In this document: positions 8,751 through 21,615 of the stretch, in pieces
Layout: every line of letters begins with the position of its first letter
Position numbering within the stretch: position 1 is the stretch's first letter
From: Rhipicephalus microplus
Taxonomy: Eukaryota > Arthropoda > Arachnida > Ixodida > Ixodidae
Length of the DNA stretch: 64,000 nucleotides
Assembly (NCBI RefSeq): GCF_043290135.1
Contig: NC_134707.1
Span: 78,386,987-78,450,986 of the forward strand
Reading direction: 5' to 3'
Notes under the pieces: model-generated
Databases searched by the model: none
What the model was told of the DNA's origin: nothing
The model's input: only the letters and a program-made list of their open reading frames with translations
Position numbers and translations under genes: made by a program

Positions 8751-11700
8751 ACACTAAGCTTTAGCAACGCTGACTAAATTTCAGTCGGCGTTGGCTTTAG
8801 TCAACCAGAAGGCTATTTTGGAGAAGCATGACAGCCTTACAACCAGTTTCCGAAAATTGCTGTTTTGCAAAACAGTATTCTTGGTGCTCCTAACTACTTG
8901 AAAGCTTCAAAGTGGTTTTCAGTATGAGATGTCACGTGCTGGCCATCGTGTATCGGTCCGGGGCGTACTACTACTGCTTGAATGCAGAGTACCGATAGCG
9001 TTAGCTGGGTTACACACTACCGACGAAAATGACTTTTTAGCTGTCCACCTTGTCTACTGTATGCTGGCACAAATTAATCTTGGAAACACTTGTGAGTGCA
9101 TGGTCTTGCGGAAGAATGCAGCGTGTTCGTCTTCATAACAAGGGCTTTGTCTCTCATTACTAGTAATTACGCGTTCAAGATCAGCACGCGCATATGCAAG
9201 CAGGCTACGGTGGCGCGTCTTCCGCATCGGGGGTCATCGTCCCGCATCGCACTACAGCGACATCGTTAATGACATCATTGTTACGATTGCGACAAAAGAG
9301 GGCCCGTAATGAAGCCATTTGTCGCGATGAGATCTCATTATGTCCATTCTTGCGATGCTTCTGCTTCCGCCAAGGAGCCCGTAATCCCGAACACCTATCG
9401 CAGTCAATGTGAAGACCAGAGAATGACAGTGTGGGGGCAGTTCTTTTGTGGGAGTGGTGACATCGCTACCACGTAGGCGATCGATTGTTTAGCAAGCACT
9501 CCCGCTCGTCGGATTTCGATGTGGCGAAACGGCCGTTTCAACGCGATGCGTTAGAGGCAATAAGGATAAATCGTGGTTTGGCCCACGATTCACCGATACA
9601 CTTTATTGCACAGAAGTTGCGCAGGTGCAAGAGTCTACAATGTGTCTGGACGTACCCTTACCTCACCGAAAGCAGAAGGGGGCAGGAGTCAAGGCCACCT
9701 TCGAAGCGTTGTAATAAAGCTATACGCGAAAATACCACCTACGACGTCCGTCACCGAGTGCATGTTCCGAGTTTGACCTCGCGTAACTCTACTGCTTACA
9801 TAACTGAAAAGATAATGTAGAAGTTGTATATTTGTAGTACCCCATACCAAACTCAATGCGAGTTGAAGGGCTGGCCGACCACCGGGCATTGATCGTTGAA
9901 TTCATGGGTCACTTCACCACCCACACTTATGCCTTCTGCACGAAGCAAATTTGTTTGTATCATTCTTTGCACTATGCTCCAGGTAACATTCCCAATAAAA
10001 AAAAAGAAAGCGAATATAGCCCGCTTTTCGGCAGTGTTTATAGAGACGACATGTTGCTATGCATGTTGTGCTTACCTAGTAAAGCGTCTACGTGGCATAG
10101 TTCGATATACATTTCAATGTGGTCATTTCACAGAGACAATGCGCGCAACAACGGGTATAACAGAGAGGTCAAGACACGACAATACTTCTTTCATGTATAC
10201 TTGTTTGCATGTCCTCTCTTTCTGAGTCGGACGCCTACAATATACCTAAGCTCTCGGTTATTTTAAGCTTCAATTTGAATGAGTTTGCGCGGAAATAAAG
10301 GCACGAAAACTTAAAAAAAAGGGACAGAAAAAGCATGTGCACACATACAAGTTCTGTCCTCTTAGTTAGCATTTCGTGCTTCTTGCTCTGCGTAACCGGG
10401 TTAGATCGCGCTTGCAGCAGAGTTTTTAGGCAACCACGGGGGCACCCTAAAAAAGATAGATAGTCACAAACCAATTGAATGCTATGTAATGGGAGATGCC
10501 TGTTGATAGAGACACACGCAAGCACAAGACAGAACCGTATAAATCTTCTTAACGACAATACTTTGAAATAGTTTGTGTCGTAGCATGCTAGGCATGTTGG
10601 TAGCTAGAATCGTAAATCCACTGAACGTCAGCTGGCAAGTACTAAAAGAAAAAAGTGCATAAGCACTAGCTGTTGGGCCAGTTATGCATCACGAAACTGC
10701 CATGATATTTAGTGGCAAAAACGCGTTGACAGCTGTGGACCAAATAACAAATTATAGCGTAAAAATTATGTGAATATCCCCCCCCCCCTCCAAAATCAGA
10801 GGTGCCCATGCAGGTCTCCACAATTGCCTGCTTGCAAGCAGCGTGTAATTTCGAAGGCCATGGACCTCCAGTTCCAATTTCGACTATCTCCACTAAAGAT
10901 TTTGGGACCAGAAAAACGCCGATTACTGTAAATTTCTTGATAGATTAGTGATTCTTCTTCGTGGTATGCTTGAATAGTTGAATGGTTGAATCTCATATTA
11001 TGCATACTTTACCATTGAAAAAAACAGCCTGATCGTGTGGCAAAGAGTATGAAGCCATCCCATGTAACTCGGCAGGAATCTAAGCTACTGTAACACTGAT
11101 AAATTGCGGTACATCTGTACAAATAATTTTGTTAGATGAACATTTTGGTTATATAATCCTTTTTGGAGTTAGAATCGTTATGTGAAACATAAATCTGAGA
11201 TTAAAAACAACTCTTATTGTAGTTTACTGCAGTGAAGGTACATTATTTAAAACTGATGAATGAGGAGTAGTGGCAGAAGTAACGTCCGATACTTTTTTTT
11301 TCCGTAACAGTAACGCGCTACTTTTTTTGGAGGTAACGTACGACGCCAACGGTTTCTTTTTTTTTTGCAGTAACAAGTAGTCTTTTTCAGTAACTTTTTT
11401 TAGGTAACATGCACAACAGTTCTTGTACCTAAGGCAGAAAGAATATTGAATACATAATCTTCCTGAGCCACTGTGTGTTCAGGAAAAAAAGAAAAAAAAA
11501 CAAGGTGAACAGTTTTGAGTACTATGTACACCGGAGTGATGTAACGTTCCTAATTGTGTGAATAAATATAGTGAAATAAGATTCCGAGTCATTCTACCGC
11601 TGTGAAAAAGACAGCATGCAAAACTGTGGCTATGATTGGCGTGCAAGAGACAATATTGCTATAGTAAATTTATGCATTATCATTACGTACATTACTGAGA

Positions 11701-13049
11701 TGAAATAAATGGGCATACAACAATAATATCGGTGTTTCTTCAGAGGATGACCTATATTTTTTTATCAAAGGAGGCCTCAAGATGAAACTCCGCAGTACAC
11801 ATGAAACCACGATGTTTCGAGAGCAGAGGAAACGACATGACGTTTGTTTCTCATGCAAAAGCGAAAACCGCTGGATTAGTCTAGTTAGTCAGTTCGCGGA
11901 AAATTACTGTGAAACTTAGGGTTATGCCGGAAGAAAGGGTGCTGATTCAAAGAATTCTGTACGCTACTAAGTGAACGCCCAACTGAAGCTGTCCCTGCTA
12001 TGCTAGCGGCATCTCCTCTTAATCAGCGGCGTTAAGGGTTAGACACCCAATCCTTTCCGTATCCCTCTACATTTAAAAAAAAATTACACTCTGCACAGAA
12101 AATAAATAATTTATTCGAGGCAAATCTGTATTAAGGGTACATTCATACTTTCGCAATTGTACATCGAAAAAACTAACATTTCCGCATACAGTAAACAGAA
12201 GAAGTCTGATGAACATACCAACAAATTGACAAAATAGATGATGGGGTGTATATTATTGGCGGAAGACCAGGTCGTATATGCTCGGTGAATACTTTTCTTG
12301 GTAGTGAAGCAAAAGCTACGGGGCCGGAGCTTCATATGTGTGTTTAGACAAAGTGCTCGACCATTTCGAGTACTTCGTACTCTACAAGGGGAGAGTAGGA
12401 AGCCATCTGAATTATTAACTGCACTTAGAAGAAATTTGTTAATGATTTATTGTACTTGGGACTCTACTATGAAACAACATAATGCTGTCCGGTGGGCCTC
12501 ACACTCGATGAGGTTGTGTCGACAAAACTCTTGTGGAGTAGTGGTGGGGCAGAACGCATGGAACTCACTGGTCCAAATCAAAGAGGTTAGAAGATTAGCC
12601 GTACCCACCTTAAGGTGGCGGCTGCGGCAGCCATCTTACTAGGGGCATGAGGAGCTGTTTGCGTTCGGCGATTGAGAAAGAGTGTTTGCCTCGCACGAAA
12701 AACGAGCTTAACGTGGCGAGCTTTTCGGGTCCAATAGTGCTCAATGAGCGTTCTTGTGTTACTAGTTTTTATTGAAAAGTTCTTTAGTAAGCCTTGAATT
12801 AAGGGCAAAATTTATTGGAGAATGAGTCGCCGATACCTGTAAGAGCTATGTTTTATTTTTATTTAACGTAGCCATCAGACTAACAGGTCAAAGCCGCTCA
12901 CTGTCCAAATGGGCAGCACGAGAAATTATTATGTGCCTGACATATTTGAAAGGCAAAAGATGGCTTCACTACTGCTGGCGAAGCGTTGCGGGAGCTTCCA
13001 CTGGCTTCCACTCCAGCAATTTTTTAAAAATCTCCCAATGCATATTATG
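8751..13049. other. Gene-poor stretch
   Basis: No supportable gene. I see a short imperfect hairpin near 8770-8800 (ACGCTGACT with AGTCGGCGT), poly-T rich patches at 11290-11400, a poly-C run near 10781-10790, and a decayed relative of the GATTTAGAG repeat near 12340-12490. The small open frames here have no recognisable domains and many overlap on opposite strands. Confidence 0.5.
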
Positions 13050-13400
13050 GCTGTTTAAGAGAATTTTATTTCCAGATCTACTTTACATAACTAGTGAATA
13101 CAAAAATATATACAGTGTGGTACATGCGTATATACAGTGTAAGCTGCTATGTACAGCGAAGGTAGAATATTTGTGTATGATGCGAAGTTCATATGAACAA
13201 TGCAAAAATTTGTACAAGGACAGGGCATTCATAAGGTTCGAGATGATGAAGCTTATATAGACAGTAAAGGCTATGTCAACAAACAAAGGAATCTCGCAAA
13301 ATAAAGTGGTGTTTTTGAATCCAAATAAAAGGACATTTTGCTCTCGTGCTCAAGAACAATGACTCCCAAAAATAGCATGTTTTTATATTAAATAAACAGA
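13050..13400. repeat. Dispersed repeat, copy 2 (partner at 1340-1680)
   Basis: Diverged copy of the segment at 1340-1680 in the same orientation. It shares the TTTTATT, CATGCGTA.ATACAGTG, CAAAAATTTGTACAA and CTCAAGAAC blocks in the same order with small indels. It ends near an A-rich stretch (AATAAACAGAAAAAGAAA). No terminal repeats or TSD were found. Confidence 0.65.
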
Positions 13401-13927
13401 AAAAGAAAAAAGTCACAGCTGTGCCGCAAAGGCGAAGCAACGAACGCGGTAGCAACAAATTGAAAGGTCGCGCGCAGAATGGAAAGCAGATCGAAACGTG
13501 CCCCACGTTTCCCACGCACAAATGACGCACCAAACGTACTCACAGGTACAGATGAATGCGAATAAGCGTCTTAGTTGTTACTTCGCTGTGTCTATAAAGC
13601 CCTTTCCACAAATGAAGGCTCTACAGCGATTGCAGTGACCTTTGTGCGTCCGGTATCTACAACAGAATCTTTCCACAGAACCCTAAGTCAAGTCAAGACG
13701 TACGCTTCTGCCCACTGCAAGATAAGGGCGTGTGATCGAGCGTACACCTGCCTGTTGTCTACGCGGCCAAAGTACGCGTGAGGGACGAGAGCTGCCACGC
13801 GCTCATTGCGCCATCTTGCTGATCTGAAAACATGATAGCCCCCCCCCCCCCCACCCCGATATTCCTGTCAACAGTGGTAAGTAGTAGATATATATAGCTT
13901 GCCGTTTAAACGTTATAGGAGGTACTC

Positions 13928-14070
13928 CACGGTGGCTTAGTAGGTAACGCCTCGCATTCAAGACGCGGCGGAAGTCCCACGTTGTAATCCCACGTTGAAT
14001 TTTTATTGTGATAGCAATGATATTGACACTCTAGGCTATATTTTGCTGCCGGCGTCGAAGTCATGCACCG
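13928..14070 (+). repeat. tRNA-derived SINE
   Basis: The head CCACGGTGGCTTAGTAGG contains a pol III A-box-like block, followed by a decayed B-box region and a body with GTGATAGCAATGATATTGAC and TGCTGCCGGCGTCG. I recognise that body as a common tick SINE type, though I cannot name the family. Orientation is plus. It is too decayed to be a working tRNA. Confidence 0.55.
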
Positions 14071-14569
14071 TTTATGTATACGTATCTGTATATATGAAAA
14101 AGCAAGAAAGGAGAAAAAACACAAAAAAATCGGTAGATTTCACATACCTGGGAATCGAGGTTATGCGAAGCATGCGGAGGGAAGGTGACCGTGATGCAAT
14201 ATTTTTAATGAGCGACATGTCATGAAATGACGCTAAATATATGTACTAATGTTGCATGCACAGACATATATTGAAGAGTTGCAGATGTTTATAAAGCCAG
14301 TCGTCTGCACTTGTGCAATGATGCCGACTGGAACATGCGCATTAGCAACACCAGAAGCTGATATGAAGCGCTCATGCTCGCGAGTATGCTGACCCTGGGC
14401 ACTGCTACATAAATCAACGTCAGCGCATGGCACCTAATCACAATTGACGTTAACCCGACGTGGCTGCTGTATGAAGGGAGTGCATATGTAATGTTTTCAA
14501 AATTGAGTAGGCAGCACTGAAACCTCTATAAACATTTTACGATCAGCGCCTACTCGAAAAGTAGTTCCG

Positions 14570-14740
14570 AGACCTGCCGTAGCTTTGTGGTAGAATGCTT
14601 CATAGCCACGCAAAATGCTTGGGTTTGATTCCAGCTAGAACCCTGACATTTCATCTTTGCGTTCGTCGAGTCGCCACTACCGATATCGGGTAATTCTTAA
14701 CGCTCGCGTGTTAGAATTATCCATGTGTGTTCTCGTCATT
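14570..14740 (+). repeat. tRNA-derived SINE
   Basis: An A-box-like TAGCTTTGTGGTAG and a B-box-like GGGTTTGATTCC are spaced as in a tRNA, followed by an unrelated body (CGTCGAGTCGCCACTACC and on). The acceptor stem does not close, so this is a SINE head and not a tRNA gene. Confidence 0.55.
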
Positions 14741-15480
<740 letters not shown>

Positions 15481-15631
15481 TATGTTTGCGATAGTGAGAG
15501 AGAACTAAAAAAGGAAAAGAAAGGGGGGGGGGAGAAAATAGACAAAAAAGAAAAAGAAAGAAAAGAAAGAAAGTAAAAAAGAGGAAGAACCACTGTCACT
15601 CGCGTGTTACCCTTTGACCCTTTCCTGTTTT

Positions 15632-15766
15632 CTGTTCGTTGTTGAACAATAAAAAATTCGCAGCATGCGCGTTAAACTGAAGCCAAATTCTTTTGTCTCT
15701 CATTACCCTTTAGCAGCCAATGGTATGTACATTGAGCACCATCTATTATTGTTCAACAACGCACAG
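15632..15766. repeat. Small inverted-repeat element (MITE-like)
   Basis: Two near-perfect inverted repeats bound this 135-bp unit. GTTGTTGAACAATAA at 15638-15652 is matched by its exact reverse complement at 15746-15760, and the match extends outward to 21 bp with one mismatch. The interior (GCCAAATTC, TGTCTCTCATT, GCAGCCAATGG, ATGTACATTGAGCAC) recurs at 17075-17190 and 17350-17420. No clear TSD was found. Confidence 0.6.
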
Positions 15767-17074
15767 AAGAAATCTCTCACCGGAACCACCTTGGAGGTCA
15801 AAATGTTATATGTTACACACTACCACAACGGCTATGGGGGACGAACAGGGACCGTTATGCGCAGCTTCGCGCCTAAAAAAACACACTGCAGTTTCAGATT
15901 GGTACAAGCTCTTTCCCACGTCCTCAGTTGGGGAAAAAAGGCAAGGTCAATGTTGTTTTTAACAAAAATGAATCGCGCAGATCAGCGTCGGAGGAAGGCC
16001 TCCTCTTGCAAAATAAATAACTCTTCATTGACATACGTAATCATTATGTTTCTTAACTGACACAGCAGAGGGAACATAGCTCTCTGAGGGCGTCCCGTCA
16101 AATGGGCCAGTACCCTACTCTCTATGAGACAAAATATCCCACAGTCATCAAAGGTCGACAGAAATATCCTTGTGGCGAGACTTCCACTGCATACTTATTT
16201 CGAACATACGTGTTTAGAAAAAAATGTTTACCGATTTCGAGTGCTTGGGAGAGCACTGAGACGTCCCGCTAAATGAAGTTCAAAGAAACCCAGTGATCGA
16301 CAAAAGTATTACAGAAAGTTATCTCCGAATGACGACAGTTTTATTAAAGGCTTCTCAGACATAAATGTTTCGACCTATTGACATAACCCAGCAAAACCTG
16401 GCACGCTTTGAAACGAATAAATGGAAACGATGCCTCGTGTGATGTGGATTATTTAGTGCACGAACTTCAATTGAGAAGGAGCACTAACTCTCTAAGGGAT
16501 TTTTCGGAAGCGTCAGCGAGCACTAAAAAAGCATGTTCAGCACATCTTATTCTGCTTCACACATAAAGTTGAAAGCCTGCTGAAAGCTTGGTAATACATT
16601 CAATACATTCGAGGATAAAGCTTAATACGTCAAGTTCCGCAGCGCATGACACCACAAATTCGTGGTGTTGACAAACGATGGTTTTTATCCACCAGACGAC
16701 CCATCGCTACAACGTTCGGCAGTAATATTCGCACTGCGCAGGCATGACGCACTCGAAAGACGAAGCAAGTGAGACGGCGTTGTGTGTGAGCTTATAATGC
16801 ACTGCGCGGAGTGCTGGAGACCGTAGGCTTGGGAGCGCCTTCGGAGATGCCCTCCGTCGGGAATGCAAAGACTGCATAATCTGGCGTAACCCACTTTCGT
16901 GTGCAGTGCATATACGTTGAGATCATGCCCCTGTAAATACGAATGTGGTATTTTTTGAGAAGCGAAGCTCTTTAAAGCAGGCACTCATTCGTCCCTCGTA
17001 GTAGTTGTAGTCGTAGTGTGTAACCAGTCTTACGTTTTGATCTGCAAGGATGGTGCCGGTGGGAGATTGCTCCT
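15767..17074. other. Gene-poor stretch
   Basis: No supportable gene. It includes a decayed copy of the GTTTACCGATTTCGAG repeat near 16205-16270 and otherwise shows nothing I can assign. Confidence 0.5.
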
Positions 17075-17592
17075 GTGCGTTGTTGTACAATAAAAAATTT
17101 GCAGCGTGCCCGTTAACTAAAAGCCGAATTGTCCTGTCTCTTATGCCCCGTTAGCAGCCTTTGGCATGTACATTGAGCACTATCTGACAAGAAAGGGTTG
17201 CTACGTTATACTTGCTGGCCGTAACCTCCTTGCTTTTAGAAAGGCTTAGCGAGCGTTGGGCCGTAGTGCCATGAATAAAGTGAACTAGTATATACCATAA
17301 AATCGAGGTGGTTAAAGGTGGGAAGTAGATACAAAGCGCAAGACGTAAGAAAGTAAAAGCCAAATTCTCCTGTCTCTCATTCCCCATTACCAGCCATTGG
17401 CATGTACATTGAGCACTATCTGACAAGAAAGGGTTGCTACGTTATACTAGCTGGGCACAACCTCCTTGATTTTAGAAAGGTTTAGCGAGTGTTGGGCCGT
17501 AGTGTCATGAATATAGTGAACTAGTATAAACCATGTACTCGAGGTGGTTAAAGGTGGGAAGTACACACGAAGCGCAAGCCGTCAGAAAGTGT
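17075..17592 (+). repeat. Two 236-bp tandem units with a MITE-like left end
   Basis: The segment starts with TGCGTTGTTGTACAATAAA, matching the terminal repeat of the 15632-15766 element. Two tandem units follow, at about 17121-17356 and 17357-17592 (period 236 bp). Both carry ATGTACATTGAGCACTATC, AAGAAAGGGTTGCTACG, TAGCGAG.GTTGGGCCGTAG and TCGAGGTGGTTAAAGGTGGG. The units differ at scattered bases and so are an old duplication. Confidence 0.75.
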
Positions 17593-18010
17593 GCGTGTGC
17601 CACCTCTCGTTTAGTCCTTGGAATGTCTATTGGATGGCGGTGCTTCTATATGGGGAATATATGATGAAAAGATGTGAGATAGTGGTACTTGGAGTGTTGA
17701 CTAGACGGACGAACAGATACACAGAGAGATGCATGGAGGAACGCACGGATGACTGCACGGACGGATGGATGGATGGAGGGACGCAGGGGTTGATGCATGT
17801 ACGAACGCAGGGAAGGAGGCACAGGTGGACGTGCGGACGCACAAACAGACGCACGCATGGACCGGCAGATGGACGCATGGACGGTCACACAGACGGACGC
17901 ATGAACGGACAGAATCAAGAACGCATGGACGGAGGGATGCATCGCCCCACTCTCCATCGTTAACTCCGTCGATATGCTGCCATTTCTTTCTTCTGAATTT
18001 GCTGTCTTGG
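17593..18010 (+). repeat. Dispersed repeat with degenerate GACGGACG minisatellite core
   Basis: A unique left arm (CCACCTCTCGT, CTTGGAATGTC, ATGATGAAAAG, GTGGTACTTGGAGTG) leads into about 240 bp of degenerate 4/8-bp repeats (GACGGATG/GACGCACG) at 17700-17940, then a right arm (CGCCCCACTCTCC, GATATGCTG). The same left arm-core-right arm order recurs at 51811-52075. Reading frames over the core are period artefacts rich in Thr/Asp/Gly/Arg. Confidence 0.75.
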
Positions 18011-18295
18011 TCACTCCAAAGTTTTCTGTACTTCCCCTGGCCCTGTACTGCCTCCACGATCGGAGCGTACCAGTCTAAAACCCTGCACGTCACAAAGTTT
18101 TTGTAGTGCCACTTGGATCGGCTCACGTTTGTTCAAATGACAGTGTCACGTGATGAGGCCATCATAGGGCGTCGCAGAAACACCGTGATAACGTCCTCAC
18201 GACTATATTTTTAGATAGTGAAGCTCCATCCGATGTGTGGCATGGTGCGCTCTTACTGCGACATCGCCCACTATAATTATTAATAATTAAATAAA

Positions 18296-18540
18296 TTGTT
18301 GTTGCAGTTTAACATCCCAAAACCTACATATAATTATGAGAGATGCCGCATAGTAGAGGGCTTTGGAAATTTCGACCACTTGGGGTTCTTCAACGTGCAC
18401 CTAAATATTAAACGCACTCACGGCCCGGGCCTCAAGCATTTTCGCTTATATCGAAAATGTGGCCGCTGCGGCAAGTATTCGATCTTGCGAACTGCGGGTC
18501 AGTAACCGAGTGCCTTAGCGACTAGACCATCGTGGCGAAT
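18296..18540 (-). repeat. Ruka-type SINE
   Basis: On the minus strand a tRNA-Ser-like head (TGGTCTAGTCGCTAAGG) is followed by GACCCGCAG, a decayed B-box, GAAAATGCTTGAGGCC, GGTGCACGTTGAAGAACCCC, GTGGTCGAAATTTCC and a TTTTGGGATGTTAAAC tail. This order matches the tick SINE Ruka. Several substitutions mark it as old. Confidence 0.8.
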
Positions 18541-19852
18541 TATGCGCAACCCTCCGTCCGATCGTCGCGTGCGCGCAAGGATGTGGGAGTAAAGCGCCTT
18601 CTCCTTGCGTGAGCGCAAGGAAAGGGGGAGAGTTGGTGCATGCGCAGTGAGGAAGCGTGTGGTCACCGAGGGCCTTCTTCTTGCGGGAGTGTGAGGAAGT
18701 GCGAGGTGGCAGCAAATCAGTGCTTTCACTTATTTTCTCCCCTTCCCTTTTTTTCTCCACCACAGCTGTGCGCTTTTAACTAATGCTGCGCTCGCTCGCG
18801 CCGTTGCGCTCACCTAGCGGCGCTGGGATTTCACTTTGCGGCGCACACATAAGTATTAGACACAAATGGTAGGCGGGATCACACAAGCGGTGCCCAACAT
18901 ATACACAACAGCACACAAAAGTGAAACCTAGACGTAAACATACAAATGAAACATGGACGTAAACATTCAAATGGAAACAACGAATCGATAAGCAAGGAAA
19001 TACCAGCACTACTTCGCATCCCCAAATGGTTCCCTCCAGTTTAGATGGTGTAAATTTTCAGATGCCAAGCACCTCACTGACTAGTCTATGATGTAAAGCT
19101 GTCCCATGTGTCCACACAAACCTCTTCTCCACAGGTTTTGGAGTGGTGCCAAGTAGGTCAAGTCGCAGATGTGCTTTGACGTCACTCTCTATCTCACTCT
19201 CAGCAGCTGCTGGATCCTCCACCCACTCGCAACCCACTTCTTTCTTGCTTCACCCTCTCCACCACCCACAAAGCTCGACCACTCGCCGAGTATCAACACT
19301 AGACAGATTTAGTTGTGCGTCCGCACCAGCCGTACGGACGCGGCATGCCATCGCAAATGGCTAGCAGGTTGCCTCCGTACGGCTGCTGCGAACGCGTGAC
19401 TAAGTCTGTCTACTTTTTCGGCTAGTTAATCTGCAAGTAGCCCAACCCGTCTTCCATGTCTGCGTTTTAAACAAACGTTTGCTCGAGTTAATGTTACACA
19501 GAGTTTCACTTTAAAGTGTTCTTCAGCCCCCGCGCCTGTTTCAAGCGGGTCAACGTCACACGTACCGCCGCACTTCGCATCCCATCAGAATTCCCTTCGG
19601 GGAGATGGTCCATATTTTGATTGGGTGACGAAGCTTAATTTTCGCCTCTTTTTCATGTTTTCATGTTGACGCCAACGTCACCGCGTAAAGTAAGCTCTTG
19701 CGTTTGATGAGGCATCCAAGGCTTCCGCCCTAAAAAGGCACTTACCTAAACGAAATTTTCACGGGTATTTGCAAGTTGCTCACTTCCCCACCTGTACGGA
19801 ACTAATGGTACAAATTCATACCGTCGATGCTTTCAGTGTTAGGGTGAATGTT
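18541..19852. other. Gene-poor stretch upstream of the TIL exon's 3' end
   Basis: No gene recognised. It lies downstream (minus strand) of the TIL exon stop at 19853, so part of it could be 3' UTR. I see no minus-strand AATAAA close to the stop. Confidence 0.4.
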
Positions 19853-20153
19853 TCAGAAGCGCTTGCAGCGGTCCCTGGAGATGCAGGTCGTCCCGTTCTT
19901 TGCGAGCAGGTACACGTCGGCGCAGACGCAGGCGTTCATGCGGCACAGTCGCACACAGCGCCGTGGTCGCACGTCGCAGTAGGCGGGACACAAAGAGGCG
20001 CACTCTTCAAACTTGCAGTTTGGGCTGCAGTTTGGTTGGCATCGGGACATTGGCACACATGGAACACCAACCGATGACATGCGCAGGAACGTTCGGTGTT
20101 CGAAAGGGCAGATAAAAATCTCCTTTTTTCGTTGGTCAATCTGGAGCACCCAG
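19853..20153 (-). CDS. TIL-domain protease-inhibitor gene, probable terminal exon (partial)
   Basis: The exon encodes a secreted-type cysteine-rich inhibitor segment ending in a TGA. It first completes one TIL domain (GVPCVPMSRC). It then encodes a whole second one with ten cysteines spaced C-x4-C-x3-C-x3-C-x6-C-x3-C-x4-C-x-C-x12-C-x5-C, ending CISRDRCKRF. TIL domains in ticks usually inhibit serine proteases and occur in saliva or haemolymph. The 5' edge is inferred from a pyrimidine-rich acceptor (GTGTCTTTTTGAAG) at 20154. That start leaves one nucleotide before the first codon, in phase with the donor of the exon at 34746-34908. If used, it puts about 31 unusual residues between cysteines 8 and 9 of the first domain. 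Confidence 0.65.
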
Positions 20154-20734
20154 CTTCAAAAAGACACAGTGTAAAGGTAACAACGGGAACAAAGCACACA
20201 AAGAGGCAATCGTAAGTGCAGTGCTCACGGAATGAAACTTCTCAGCTTAGCTAGGGCTAATAAATTTACGTACATATTTAAGTTTTCATCGCCTACAATT
20301 CGCATTTTTCGGGCGCAATGTTAGGGCCCACATTCACGTCCGAACCAACAACATTTGTAGTGACCATATTAGTAAAACGTCGTTATACAGTCAAAGCCAC
20401 GTATAGAGATTCCGGCTTTAAAAATACATCCGTTATGACAATGACACTTTGCTGTACCGCCAGCTTTTAAGTGTATTTTATGGAGAAACAGCCCCATTAA
20501 AACAATGTTTGCAGGCCGCATTATCGGTTGTAACAGTGAATTCTGACTGTTGGGTGTCTTTGTTGAAAGGTAATAAAACGCGAAAATATTGAAAACAAAG
20601 AAAAAAACTACAAGTTCAAACCTCCACCTACAACGTGCCCCAACGCCCTTTTGGTTTCACATTATGCTTCGCTGCAGAGCGTTGTGCTATTGTGGCAAAG
20701 CCAATTTTCGAAATGCTCGATTTTGATTGTTCTT

Positions 20735-20870
20735 GGAGATTGTGACCACCTGGTGTCCTTTACCATGCATCGAAATCACACAGTACTCAGGCTTTTACCA
20801 CATTGGCTTCATCGAAATGCGACCATAGCGGCCGGGATCGCACCCGTTATCTTCGGTACAGCAGCAAGCA
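20735..20870 (-). repeat. Decayed SINE fragment (Ruka-like)
   Basis: The plus strand reads GTGACCACCTGGTGTCC, GCATCGAAATCACACAGTAC, CATCGAAATGCGACC and GGCCGGGATCGCACCC. These are the reverse complement of decayed Ruka-type body and head blocks. The tail is missing. Confidence 0.5.
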
Positions 20871-21605
20871 CTAGCACAGCGGCCAAGCTTGAAGTGCATG
20901 AAAATTCGGACGCTTTGTGCAAATTTGAAAGCATTTCCGACAAACGCATGTCTGAAAAGGAAACAAAATTGGCAGCTTTGTTATCCTTATGACTGATGTC
21001 TGTTGGGGCAACGTATGAAATTATATTATTCCCCCCCCCCCTCCCATTTGGTTTCTTTGTGCAACCAGTTTATAGCGATAACCGGTTCTCATAACGGAAT
21101 TTGGAAGGCACCAGAGTATTGTTATAAATGAGCTCGACTGTATAGAGAAACTGTATCGAAAAACTGGGAATGCAAGTAGTAATGTTAAGCTGCATTTCAT
21201 TTGGTGCACACCATACTTTCATTTGTTTTCTCTGTGACCTCGCTCTGTGCTCCTTTCAAAACGCCTTCCCAACTGGGTCGGTGAAACATGGGGGAGGGTG
21301 TTACGGGCATTTCTACACTCTTGGCCGTTTCGGTTATAGCCGAAATGACCAAGTGTGTTAAAACATCCATTCCTGACGCCATGCATTTCCTTCAACTGCG
21401 GCCATTAATCTTTGCACTGCAAGAAACCGGAAGCACGGGCACTTGAACAGACGCAAACAAGCACACCCTACGTGTGACTTTCCGGCCAGCGCCTGTTGAC
21501 TTGTCACGAAACAAGGAACGAGCATAAAAAAGTAGTAATTGAAAGAATGAGTAAAGGGACTTATACTGCTGAGGAATACAGACGTTCCTAAAACAATAAA
21601 TGATT
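20871..21605. other. Intronic or intergenic stretch
   Basis: Nothing assignable apart from a poly-C run at about 21030-21043. If the two TIL exons belong to one gene this is intron sequence. Confidence 0.4.
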
Positions 21606-21615
21606 TTGACAAGGG
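21606..21615. repeat. Target-site duplication, 5' flank of LINE C
   Basis: TTGACAAGGG here and at 25313-25322 bracket the truncated LINE exactly. Confidence 0.75.

Noticed and set aside
17544..17963. Open frames rich in Thr/Asp/Gly/Arg
   Set aside because: They are translations of the degenerate GACGGACG array, open in several frames on both strands.
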